From Oscillospiraceae bacterium (GTDB taxonomy: Bacteria > Bacillota > Clostridia > Oscillospirales > Oscillospiraceae): a stretch of 42,191 nt of DNA. The notes under the pieces are model-generated. The model did not search any database, was not told the DNA's origin, and worked only from the letters and a program-made list of their open reading frames with translations. Made by a program: the position numbers and the translations under genes. The stretch lies in the NCBI GenBank assembly GCA_017537165.1, contig JAFYLI010000032.1, forward strand, positions 1 to 42,191. The letters run 5' to 3'. Of this stretch, positions 36,501-42,191 are shown piece after piece. Position 1 is the stretch's first letter. Each line of letters begins with the position of its first letter.

Positions 36501-38494
36501 TCGTTGCCAACAAGCTGAGCGAAACCATCAATATGGGCGGTTCCTACTATCTCACCCCCCATATCGCAGACCACGGCAAGCAGGATACCCTGCTGATAGA
36601 CCGCAGAAGCGATATATCCGGCTTTATCCGCAACTGCCGTCTTACTCCCATCGAAGCGCCCTTCACCGAGCCCAGTGATTATTGGATAGAAATCAGCGGC
36701 ATTATATCCGACACCAAAATCACCGTATGGCATGGCACCCGGGACACTCTACAGCTTACCTCAACAGAAGGCACACAGTATTACCGCGTGGACAGCAGTG
36801 ATCTTGCCGCCGAACTAATGGAGTTTTACTTCAACAACGCCCCCTATGTGCCCGAATTCACCACCGACCTCAACGAGTTGCTGAACAAATGGCAGGCAGA
36901 AGGAGTGGCAGAGCTGAGTTCTGAAAAACTTCTGCTGTTGAACCGGAACTTCGTTGCCACAATAACAGGCGAGGGCAATCCTCTCAGTAATTTCTTCACA
37001 TGTTACTACGCTCGCACCGAAGAACTCAACCTTGCTGCATTCCTGCAATATAACTTCGTTTCGAGCGCAGCATATACCGAAGAGGATTTCTACGCGCTGA
37101 AGCAACAGTATCCCAACCACGGACAACTTGACGGTTCGGACACCTATGAGGATGCGGTAAAATTCCGCAATCCCATCCATAAGTTCCCGCGCGAAAAGGT
37201 AGACGAACAGCTTATGCGCTATATGGGTATTACCACCGCGGATATTACCGCCGAAATAGATTTGGAAAACTCCGGCTTGGTTTATCTCGCCGAAGCCGAC
37301 GCTTATTTCAACTTCACCAGTGACATGGGTGCCGGCATCTTCCGTGCCGACTCCGGCAAAATCGTGGGTGATACCGTATATCTCCGCAGCGGCTTTGCTA
37401 CCCTTACCCTACGAAAAAACGGAGATACATGGCTCATTTATTCCCACACCTATGACACAGAGTCCGCCACCAGAGCGTATATTTCAAACGGCATTCTTGA
37501 AATATTCGACGTGGACGGGCAGATGGATATCACCGAATATTCAGACAACGGAGCCAAGGGTGCAGTGCTCACCATCACCGACCGAGAAACTGCCGAGCGC
37601 TACAGCCGAATGCTGCAATCCTGTATATTTACCAAGGTAGACGCTCCCGCTGAACCCATAGATGTTCCCCGGCTTGAGTTCACCCCCACTCAGCCCACCA
37701 ACCGCCTTATCATTTGGGACAGTGAAACTCCCCTGCTGCGTTACAGTCCCCGAGGGCGGCATGAGTATTACACCTTCACCTCGGACGTTTGGGACAACCT
37801 CTACGATGAGCTTTACAAGAGCTTCGACGGCAGGCTGCAGCAGATGTACCTTGAGGAAAACAGCACATACACCACCGACCTCAACGATCTTCTAAACAAA
37901 TGGCAGGCGGAAGGCGTTACTACTCTCAGTCAGGAGCAGTGTACACAGCTGAGCAAAAACTTTATCCCCACAAGCTGGAACAAAAACGGCCCCGGCATAG
38001 CCTCCGTCAATCCCCTCAGCGGTTTCTTCTCCTATTATTACGAGCGCCCCGAGGACATTGACCTTAAAGAGTTTCTAAGATACAACTTCGACCTCGACAT
38101 AGGTTTCACCGAAGATGATTTCAACTTGCTTAGGCAGTACAAGGTGCAGATAGCCGATTTGTCTGCCGATGAGACCTATGAGGACGCAGTAAGAATGCAG
38201 ACTCCCATCCACAAATATCCCCGCAAAAAGGTTGATGCTCTGCTGACAAAGTACGCAGGCATCACCACCGCCGATCTAAGCAGTGAGCCGAACATGGTAT
38301 ATCTTGACGAATTCAATTCCTATTACAACTTCACCAGTGACTACGGCCCGATTCCATTCAATTGCTACGCAGGCAAAATAGACGGCGATATGGTATATTT
38401 GAGCGATGGCAGCGCAACGCTAACTCTCCGTAAGAACGTCGATGAATGGCTGATTTATTCTCATATTTTCTACGGTTCCGTTGAGTTGCACTGA
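33512..38494 (+). CDS. Giant M56 (BlaR1-like) membrane metallopeptidase with repeat-containing C-terminal region
   Basis: 1660 residues; BlaR1-like proteins are usually 300-700. AAGGAGG lies upstream of the ATG. N-terminal M56 unit: helices at about 5-25 and 33-50, a Pro-rich loop, a helix at about 129-152, and the zinc motif HERFH (His205, Glu206, His209) followed by LHWFNPLVW and DMEMSCDEKVL. A fourth membrane helix (about 305-325) leads into about 1330 presumably extracellular residues. These contain two repeat families: R1 about 604-729 and 877-989 (Phe-Asp-x-Glu-Tyr start), and R2 about 1117-1310 and 1454-1655 (start TTDLN-x-LLNKWQAEGV, end ATLTLRKN...WLIYSH). No penicillin-binding domain is visible. 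It probably senses an external signal and cleaves the adjacent BlaI-like repressor. Confidence 0.88.
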   Translation: MESVFSLILDMSLTASFVIFAILLIRQLLKKAPKKYSYALWLVAAFRLICPVSIESAFSIFNLKFGKSGASLTDVPTYLPPTNIAPAQPAPSIAPSGSAAIVLPNGATNIGTAQTVPIVPTEPAASVNMMGVLAIIWCLGIAALLIYSIYTYIKLKRRLSTAVLLQDNIRQASGIRSPFILGFIRPQIYVPYHLSDGEMDYVLAHERFHLKRRDHIIKPLAFLILVLHWFNPLVWLAFYLMVRDMEMSCDEKVLSRDESIRKDYSSTLLSFAAGRSFPAPSPLSFGEGSVKSRIKNILNWKKPALWLTVAAIVICAAVIAVCGTNARISLPADKISEVSANGETIPSEAAEDLIDLINSHSKTAYHKAPAEVGNADSRVAITFEDGSSYYLHHWYCSGFSFNPAHFGEDDYYTILSRLDENGNPVKSWKMEYSFDKVFLDWLEKYSANNLHPFGSEFTLSEAIFTRDNGAKLSFETAEGILLDSSRTLYAGSEPLGSFEQITLSGSNWDNYLTGARGTWLTYSAKELRRHNSRAWRIVNSDRYYYLLLQDDGTLYLAGGYYDAEGEYDSESDDSNIFCIYELAGEGSAIRWQYVQYEQPDYFPLDFDFEYSSIRFVATEGSIRAIDAAGYPLQGVDVEVSAQCSEIGWVHPIDANMSASLRQEGNREKIAPFAEVFFTATLSDGETLSGTLIISRPDKRDRYLYEITLDSDTLGIKRAPKGGAVIYVTTESVTAPAADIYAPISCLYMAPHSSYYPWGGDSGCRYIIDSDSIIVERMDGSSSEVIFFDSWNYSVLEPYSEEWTSMFVVNAPTFENIKKPLYLHISNEFFLLNLDGQLCIGEVHDGLVWDIYAIVPEAQLGIAVWEYRPELSSRSPWFEFEFDMEYESLQISSSRGDLFSDGSRYADTQLGLPYGSTVRWSPSAQYDRHSGTQLLFTVNFVDGSMMQGTIYISSENNLYTAVLRADGLHLSNDEDYGHAVIRLTDSSAVIGGTDHASLVANKLSETINMGGSYYLTPHIADHGKQDTLLIDRRSDISGFIRNCRLTPIEAPFTEPSDYWIEISGIISDTKITVWHGTRDTLQLTSTEGTQYYRVDSSDLAAELMEFYFNNAPYVPEFTTDLNELLNKWQAEGVAELSSEKLLLLNRNFVATITGEGNPLSNFFTCYYARTEELNLAAFLQYNFVSSAAYTEEDFYALKQQYPNHGQLDGSDTYEDAVKFRNPIHKFPREKVDEQLMRYMGITTADITAEIDLENSGLVYLAEADAYFNFTSDMGAGIFRADSGKIVGDTVYLRSGFATLTLRKNGDTWLIYSHTYDTESATRAYISNGILEIFDVDGQMDITEYSDNGAKGAVLTITDRETAERYSRMLQSCIFTKVDAPAEPIDVPRLEFTPTQPTNRLIIWDSETPLLRYSPRGRHEYYTFTSDVWDNLYDELYKSFDGRLQQMYLEENSTYTTDLNDLLNKWQAEGVTTLSQEQCTQLSKNFIPTSWNKNGPGIASVNPLSGFFSYYYERPEDIDLKEFLRYNFDLDIGFTEDDFNLLRQYKVQIADLSADETYEDAVRMQTPIHKYPRKKVDALLTKYAGITTADLSSEPNMVYLDEFNSYYNFTSDYGPIPFNCYAGKIDGDMVYLSDGSATLTLRKNVDEWLIYSHIFYGSVELH

Positions 38495-38511
38495 ACAACC
38501 CATACCTTCAC

Positions 38512-38540
38512 AATGCGGCAGGTCATCCTGCCGCATTTGT
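38512..38540 (+). terminator. Hairpin after the M56 gene, likely terminator
   Basis: AATGCGGCAGG and its perfect complement around TCAT, 18 bases after the stop. The T-run is short (TTTGTG), so termination may be partial. Confidence 0.6.
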
Positions 38541-38568
38541 GCGTTTACGGCAGGGTGCAATTTCAAAC

Positions 38569-38781
38569 GGAACGGTCAAGACCGTTCCCTACGAACATCG
38601 AATAACTTCCGCTCAACCATGTAGGGAATGAGCCTGCCCATTCCGCCATTAACGGCAATGCCGTTAATACTGTAGGGCGCGTTGCCCTCAACGCGCCGAG
38701 GACGCAGAGTGCAGTAACGAACCATGCACCGCAGTAAAAAAATATGTCATTGCGAAGAGCGTCGAGGGCGACGCTCCCTAC
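38569..38781. repeat. Array of five short hairpin modules (GTAGGG/CCCTAC-framed)
   Basis: Five successive inverted repeats fill this intergenic stretch: 38569-38588 (GGAACGGTC/GACCGTTCC), 38625-38644 (GGAATGAGC/GCCCATTCC, one mismatch), 38648-38668 (ATTAACGGCA/TGCCGTTAAT), 38676-38697 (GGCGCGTTG/CAACGCGCC) and 38757-38776 (GAGCGTCG/CGACGCTC). Several are bordered by GTAGGG or CCCTAC. No plausible coding frame exists. They resemble dispersed hairpin repeats seen in Oscillospirales intergenic DNA. Confidence 0.7.
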
Positions 38782-38836
38782 AACAGAACCACCACACCAA
38801 ATCACCGAACATCTCAAATCTCAATTCTCAATTATG

Positions 38837-38866
38837 TTTACAATCCCTTTATGCCTGTGATATAAT
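38837..38866 (+). promoter_or_regulatory. Promoter of the flavin reductase gene
   Basis: TTTACA (38837-38842), 18-base spacer, perfect TATAAT (38861-38866), 42 bases before the start. Confidence 0.65.
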
Positions 38867-38908
38867 TGGCTATCATTAACTTAGCTAACAACAGAAAGGA
38901 AGATGAAC

Positions 38909-40900
38909 ATGGGCTCTCGTTACGAGCACGTATTTTCCCCTATCCGCATTCGCGGCGTTGACTTCAAAAACCGTATTGAGCTGGCACCCCCCTCTCTCAA
39001 TCTGGCCAGCCTTGACCACAAGGTTACTCACGAATTCGTTGACCTGAACCGCTCCATCGCTTACGGCGGCGCTGCTATCCTCTCCGTCGGCAACGTTATG
39101 GTCGACATCAACGAATGCTGCAACGAAGAACTGCAGCTGGACATGAGCACCGATGAGTGCATCCTGCCCCTGAGCTGGTTCTCCCAAATGTGCGAGGGCT
39201 TCGGCGCTCACGCTTCTCTCGAGATTAACCACGGTGGCAAGGACTCTCAGTTTGACCGCACCGGTCGCCCCGCTTACGCTCCCTCCGAGTATTATTCCAC
39301 TTGGGAACTGATGAGCGCCAAGGCCGCAGGCCGCGAGCCTCTCAAGACCATTGAGATGACCCGCGAGCACATCCACGAGCTGGTAGAAAAGTACGCCATG
39401 GCTGCTTACCGCGCAAAGCGCGCAGGTATGCGCATGTGCATGATCCACGGCGGACACGGCAACCTTATCAGCCAGTTCTCCAGCCCCCTCTACAACTTCC
39501 GTACCGACGAATACGGCGGAAGCCTCGAAAACCGCGCCCGCTTCACCATTGAGGTACTTGACCGCGTACGTGAGCTGTGCGGCGAGGACTTCGTTATCGA
39601 GTTCCGTATCTCCGCAGATGAGATCAAGCCCGGCGGCATGGGCTATGACGAGACCCTGAAGTACATAGCAATGATTCAGGATAAGATCGACATTCTCCAC
39701 GTTTCCGCAGGTCTCCACGGTGAATTCGAATACATGCGCAACTGGTGGCAGAACTACATGATGGACCGCGAGTACAACGTTCACTACGCAGCCTCCATCA
39801 AGAAAGAGTTCCCCAACCTGCTCATCAACACCGTCGGCTCCATTATGAGCATCGAGCGCGCCGAGTACATCATCGCCAACGGCATGGCAGACTTCGTTTC
39901 CATGTGCCGTCCTCTGCTGGCCGACCCCGAAATGCCCCGCAAGTACGCTGAGGGTCGCGAGGCTGAGCACCGTCCCTGCCTGCGCTGCCAGTTCTGCGGC
40001 GGTCTGACTCACAAGGTTATCGGCTGTGCAGTTAACCCCTTCCTTGGCAATGAGCGCGAGTTCCCCCTCGGCCGCGTACAGAAGGCCGACGTCAAGAAGC
40101 GCGTCGCCGTTATCGGCGGTGGCCCCGGCGGTATCACCGCTGCAAAGATCCTCTGCGACAGAGGTCATGACGTTACTCTCTACGAAAAGAGCGGTCAGCT
40201 TGGCGGTACCATGCGCTACGCTGCTCTGCCCTCCTTCAAGCAGGACGTTGCTGACTACGTTAAGTTCCTCGTTCATCAGGGCGAGACCTGCGGCGCAAAG
40301 ATCCTGCTGAACACCGAGGCTACCCGCGAGATGCTTGAAAAGGAAAACTATGACGGCATTATCGTCGCTATCGGCGGCGATCCCATCGTTCCCGAGCTGC
40401 CCGGCATCCACAAGGATCACGTTCACTGGGCTCCCGAAGTCGATGCAGGTGAGAAGCCCTGCGGCCAGAAGGTCGTAGTTGTCGGCGCAGGTCTTGTCGG
40501 TCTCGAAGCCGCCATCGACCTGAAGAAGGAAGGCAAGGACGTTATCGTTATCGAGCTGCAGAATGACTACCGCAACCTGCAGGCCTCCGCAAGAGCCGTT
40601 GCATCTGAGTTCATGACCCTCATCGACGAGCTGAAGCTTGATGTACGTCTTGGCCACAAGCTGCTCGAGGTTACCGACGATGCAGTTATCTGCCAGAACG
40701 TAAACACCGGTGAGACCCTCACCCTCCCCGCAGACACCGTTCTGCTGGCAATGGGTCTGCGTCCCAAGGTAGACGAGGCCAATGCTCTTCGCCGCGCCTG
40801 CCCCGAAACCAGTTCTTACCTCATCGGCGACTGCCTCTATGTAGGTCAGAACGTTGCCGCCGCTACTCAGGGTGCCCTGAAGGCCGCAGCTTATATGTAA
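38909..40900 (+). CDS. Old-Yellow-Enzyme/FadH-type NAD(P)H:flavin oxidoreductase (FMN, 4Fe-4S, FAD)
   Basis: 663 residues from the second of two close ATGs; AGAAAGGA is 8 bases from this one but only 2 from the first. The N-terminal FMN barrel (about 5-345) contains INHGGKDS and HGGHGNLISQFSSPLYNFRTDEYGGSLENR-type sequence. The iron-sulfur ligands are Cys357, 360, 363 and 373. The FAD domain starts VAVIGGGPGGI (about 400) and the NAD(P) domain has VVVVGAGLVGLEAA (about 522). This is the architecture of 2,4-dienoyl-CoA reductase, enoate reductase and the bile-acid enzymes BaiCD/BaiH, which reduce activated C=C bonds. The substrate cannot be set from sequence. Monocistronic, strongly codon-biased. 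Confidence 0.94.
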   Translation: MGSRYEHVFSPIRIRGVDFKNRIELAPPSLNLASLDHKVTHEFVDLNRSIAYGGAAILSVGNVMVDINECCNEELQLDMSTDECILPLSWFSQMCEGFGAHASLEINHGGKDSQFDRTGRPAYAPSEYYSTWELMSAKAAGREPLKTIEMTREHIHELVEKYAMAAYRAKRAGMRMCMIHGGHGNLISQFSSPLYNFRTDEYGGSLENRARFTIEVLDRVRELCGEDFVIEFRISADEIKPGGMGYDETLKYIAMIQDKIDILHVSAGLHGEFEYMRNWWQNYMMDREYNVHYAASIKKEFPNLLINTVGSIMSIERAEYIIANGMADFVSMCRPLLADPEMPRKYAEGREAEHRPCLRCQFCGGLTHKVIGCAVNPFLGNEREFPLGRVQKADVKKRVAVIGGGPGGITAAKILCDRGHDVTLYEKSGQLGGTMRYAALPSFKQDVADYVKFLVHQGETCGAKILLNTEATREMLEKENYDGIIVAIGGDPIVPELPGIHKDHVHWAPEVDAGEKPCGQKVVVVGAGLVGLEAAIDLKKEGKDVIVIELQNDYRNLQASARAVASEFMTLIDELKLDVRLGHKLLEVTDDAVICQNVNTGETLTLPADTVLLAMGLRPKVDEANALRRACPETSSYLIGDCLYVGQNVAAATQGALKAAAYM

Positions 40901-40911
40901 TCCGTATCCCC

Positions 40912-40947
40912 CAACAGCGCAGTGGACTTCCACTGCGCTGTTGTTTT
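40912..40947 (+). terminator. Terminator after the flavin reductase gene
   Basis: A 15-base perfect stem (40912-40926 and 40929-40943) followed by TTTT. Confidence 0.9.
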
Positions 40948-41019
40948 GCCCGCACCGCTCCGACATTTTCTCCCCTTGACATAATTTGCTTTTACACTTA
41001 TACCAGCATATTTTATCGG

Positions 41020-41142
41020 GATGTGGCTAAGTTCGGTATAGACCATAAAACAGCGCAAACCAAAATCGGTCACGCCAACATATCCACTACTATGTACATA
41101 TACGCACACCACTCCACCTTAATGAGCCAAAGTACCACTTAA
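41020..41142 (+). pseudogene. C-terminal remnant of a tyrosine recombinase/integrase
   Basis: One frame reads DVAKFGIDHKTAQTKIGHA, followed by NISTTMYIYAHHS and a few more residues before the TAA at 41142. This is the box II end of phage/transposon integrases (usually LGHANISTTM-x-x-YAH), including the catalytic Tyr. There is no start codon, and nothing upstream in this frame resembles the rest of the catalytic domain, so about 90% of the gene is gone. It marks an old integration site. Confidence 0.75.
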
Positions 41143-41214
41143 AAGGTAGACGATATTCTCTTTGCTTAATGATCCACTATGACAATATACCGTAGGTATT
41201 GCCTGCTAGCAGAC

Positions 41215-41235
41215 GAGGCACAGAGCCTCATTTTT
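41215..41235 (+). terminator. Small terminator downstream of the integrase remnant
   Basis: GAGGC-ACAGA-GCCTC followed by ATTTTT, 72 bases past the remnant's stop; probably the original integrase terminator. Confidence 0.6.
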
Positions 41236-41240
41236 GCATT

Positions 41241-41314
41241 TGTCGCCGAAATGTCGCCGCAGTAAAACAGACTAATCACAACTAATCACGAATACTTACG
41301 ACTTACCACGAATC
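41241..41314. repeat. Direct-repeat cluster, possible att/arm-binding region
   Basis: TGTCGCCG occurs at 41241-41248 and 41252-41259; ACTAATCAC at 41271-41279 and 41281-41289; CACGAAT at 41286-41292 and 41308-41314, the last opening a CACGA-A-TCGTG palindrome. Stacked short direct repeats just downstream of an integrase end are typical of attachment-site arms. The function is inferred. The gene-free stretch 41143-41431 otherwise holds only the two hairpins listed. Confidence 0.5.
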
Positions 41315-41323
41315 GTGAATACA

Positions 41324-41362
41324 CAAAAAGAAAGACCCGATATCCTAAGATATCGAGTCTTT
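41324..41362 (-). terminator. Terminator of the doc-like gene
   Basis: A 14-base stem with one mismatch (41331-41344 and 41349-41362, CTAA loop) runs into CTTTTTGTG on the minus strand. Confidence 0.75.
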
Positions 41363-41431
41363 ACTATGGCAAAGGTACATGAAGTAAATACAATTTTACA
41401 GGAAACGGCGATGCAACAGCTACTAATAATG

Positions 41432-41875
41432 TTATTCTTCTGCTATTGCAGTGTAGTATCTGAATTTCACATCTTCGTTTTCGTCGAAGTTGCCTCTCAT
41501 GATACTGTCAAGAATGTCATGCAGAAGGTCTTTGTCTATGTGACCCGCAGCCACATGATAGCTGATATTTTCAGTTTCTCTAAAGAACGTCTGCGCAACA
41601 GCCAAGTATCCGTTAATCAGTAGGAACTGTACCGACAAGGTGATCGCCAAACGTTTATTGCCATCCTCAAAACTGTGGAATTTGCAAACGCAAAAGAACA
41701 GGTGCGTCAGCTTGTCCACAAATGTAGGATAATAATCATCATTCTGTATGTGGGTTAAAACACTTTCGATTTTTCCAAAGTCGAGTATGCCTTCTGCTCC
41801 GCCGCCGCTGTGCTTAATTGTCAGCAAATGGATATCTTTGGCCTTCTCGGCGTCAATGTAATGGAACTTTGCCAT
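41432..41875 (-). CDS. doc: Doc-type (death-on-curing, Fic fold) toxin-like protein
   Basis: 147 residues. The Fic/Doc motif HSFEDGNKRLA (His67 to Ala77) is intact, with catalytic His67 and the Doc-type GNKR ending. The flanking helices match the family (TFVDKLTHLFFCVCKF before, LSVQFLLINGY after). Doc phosphorylates elongation factor Tu; canonical Fic proteins AMPylate, and the Gly-Asn here leaves both possible. AAGGAGCG lies upstream. The start is 1 base from the stop of the preceding gene, indicating translational coupling as in toxin-antitoxin or toxin-partner pairs. Confidence 0.88.
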   Translation of the reverse strand: MAKFHYIDAEKAKDIHLLTIKHSGGGAEGILDFGKIESVLTHIQNDDYYPTFVDKLTHLFFCVCKFHSFEDGNKRLAITLSVQFLLINGYLAVAQTFFRETENISYHVAAGHIDKDLLHDILDSIMRGNFDENEDVKFRYYTAIAEE

Positions 41876-41876
41876 A

Positions 41877-42191
41877 TCAATTGCGCTCCTTCAGACGCTT
41901 CAGCACGTCCGCATTCTCGGCCATCAGCTGCTCAATCTGATCGGCTTCCGCGCCAAGGAACCGCTGGTATTCACTTTCCTCCAAAGGCTGGATGTATTCT
42001 TCCAACTGCTTATGGAAAGCATCACGCAAAGCAAGGTCACGGCTTGCCATCTTAGTTCTGGCTCGGTTAATCAGCGGCTTCCACAGAGGAAGATTTTCGA
42101 ATGCACGGAAAATATCATTCACTTCCCAGTTTGTCAGCTTTCTACCCAACTGCTGAGACTGATCCCGAATCATTGCGGCCAGTCCACACTC
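41877..42191 (-). CDS. Partial gene coupled to doc, function unknown (N-terminus outside window)
   Basis: The frame is open to the window edge; at least 104 residues are visible, and an internal ATG at 42173 need not be the start. The sequence is helical and charged, with LTNWEVNDIFRAFENLPLW and a Glu-rich C-terminal half (EEYIQPLEESEYQRFLGAEA). It carries no Phd/AbrB signature. Its stop precedes the doc-like ATG by 1 base, so it is probably the upstream partner or regulator of the module. I do not recognise the family. Confidence 0.65.
   Translation of the reverse strand, partial: ECGLAAMIRDQSQQLGRKLTNWEVNDIFRAFENLPLWKPLINRARTKMASRDLALRDAFHKQLEEYIQPLEESEYQRFLGAEADQIEQLMAENADVLKRLKERN

Noticed and set aside
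38563-38817. 84-codon open frame on the minus strand in the hairpin array
   Set aside because: It runs through the inverted repeats, has no ribosome site and reads as low-complexity translation of repeats.
41163-41210. Imperfect CAATA/TATTG dyad near 41183-41201 as a possible core attachment site
   Set aside because: One bulge, and no second copy visible in the window, so an attachment core cannot be claimed.

Overview
The window looks like the chromosome of an anaerobic, low-to-mid GC Firmicute, most likely a Clostridia member of the Oscillospirales/Ruminococcaceae kind. The signs are Shine-Dalgarno-led genes with TTGACA/TATAAT promoters, a glycyl radical enzyme (oxygen-sensitive chemistry), a CarD-like regulator, a DUF2508-BofA pair typical of spore-forming lineages, a fused glycyl-tRNA synthetase of the alpha2 type, a split transketolase, a BlaI/M56 sensor pair and an F-type ATP synthase whose c subunit has sodium-type ligands. 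There is no rRNA, so the taxonomy is an inference.

Layout. 1-3.3 kb (minus strand): 3'-truncated glutamine synthetase, then a LysR regulator followed by a URO-D/methyltransferase-like protein. 3.4-10.8 kb (plus): a complete ATP synthase operon, atpZ-I-B-E-F-H-A-G-D-C, with one clear promoter and one strong terminator. 10.8-12.5 kb (minus): a Cys-rich small protein and an AttH/CrtC-like protein. 12.6-16.6 kb (plus): a glycyl radical enzyme without its activase, a 77-residue internally duplicated protein, and an E2-acyltransferase-like protein that lacks the catalytic His. 16.6-17.7 kb: tRNA-Gly(CCC), a zinc-ribbon membrane peptide and a PAP2 phosphatase. 17.8-23.2 kb (minus): a type IIA topoisomerase pair (B then A subunit) followed by a transglutaminase-like lipoprotein. 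23.3-28.2 kb: carD, DUF2508-bofA, a HAD phosphatase and the overlapping mnmG-mnmA tRNA-modification operon. 28.3-31.7 kb (plus): glyQS and the two transketolase halves. 31.8-33.0 kb (minus): a membrane protein and a two-repeat DUF1508 protein. 33.1-38.5 kb (plus): a BlaI repressor with two matching operators, and a 1660-residue M56 (BlaR1-like) metallopeptidase with a very large repeat-containing C-terminal region. 38.5-38.8 kb: an array of five back-to-back hairpins. 38.9-40.9 kb: an Old-Yellow-Enzyme/FadH-type flavin reductase. 41.0-42.2 kb: accessory material, with a tyrosine-recombinase remnant, att-like direct repeats, a Doc/Fic toxin gene and a partial coupled partner gene.

How it works together. 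Most of the window is housekeeping: nitrogen assimilation, sodium- or proton-driven ATP synthesis, translation fidelity, pentose phosphates and topology. The most unusual parts are the BlaI/giant M56 sensor with its twin operators, the orphan glycyl radical enzyme divergent from an AttH-like gene, the two-carboxylate c-ring signature, the small duplicated protein, and the modular hairpin array beside an integrase remnant. All functional statements come from reading motifs; no database search was run.
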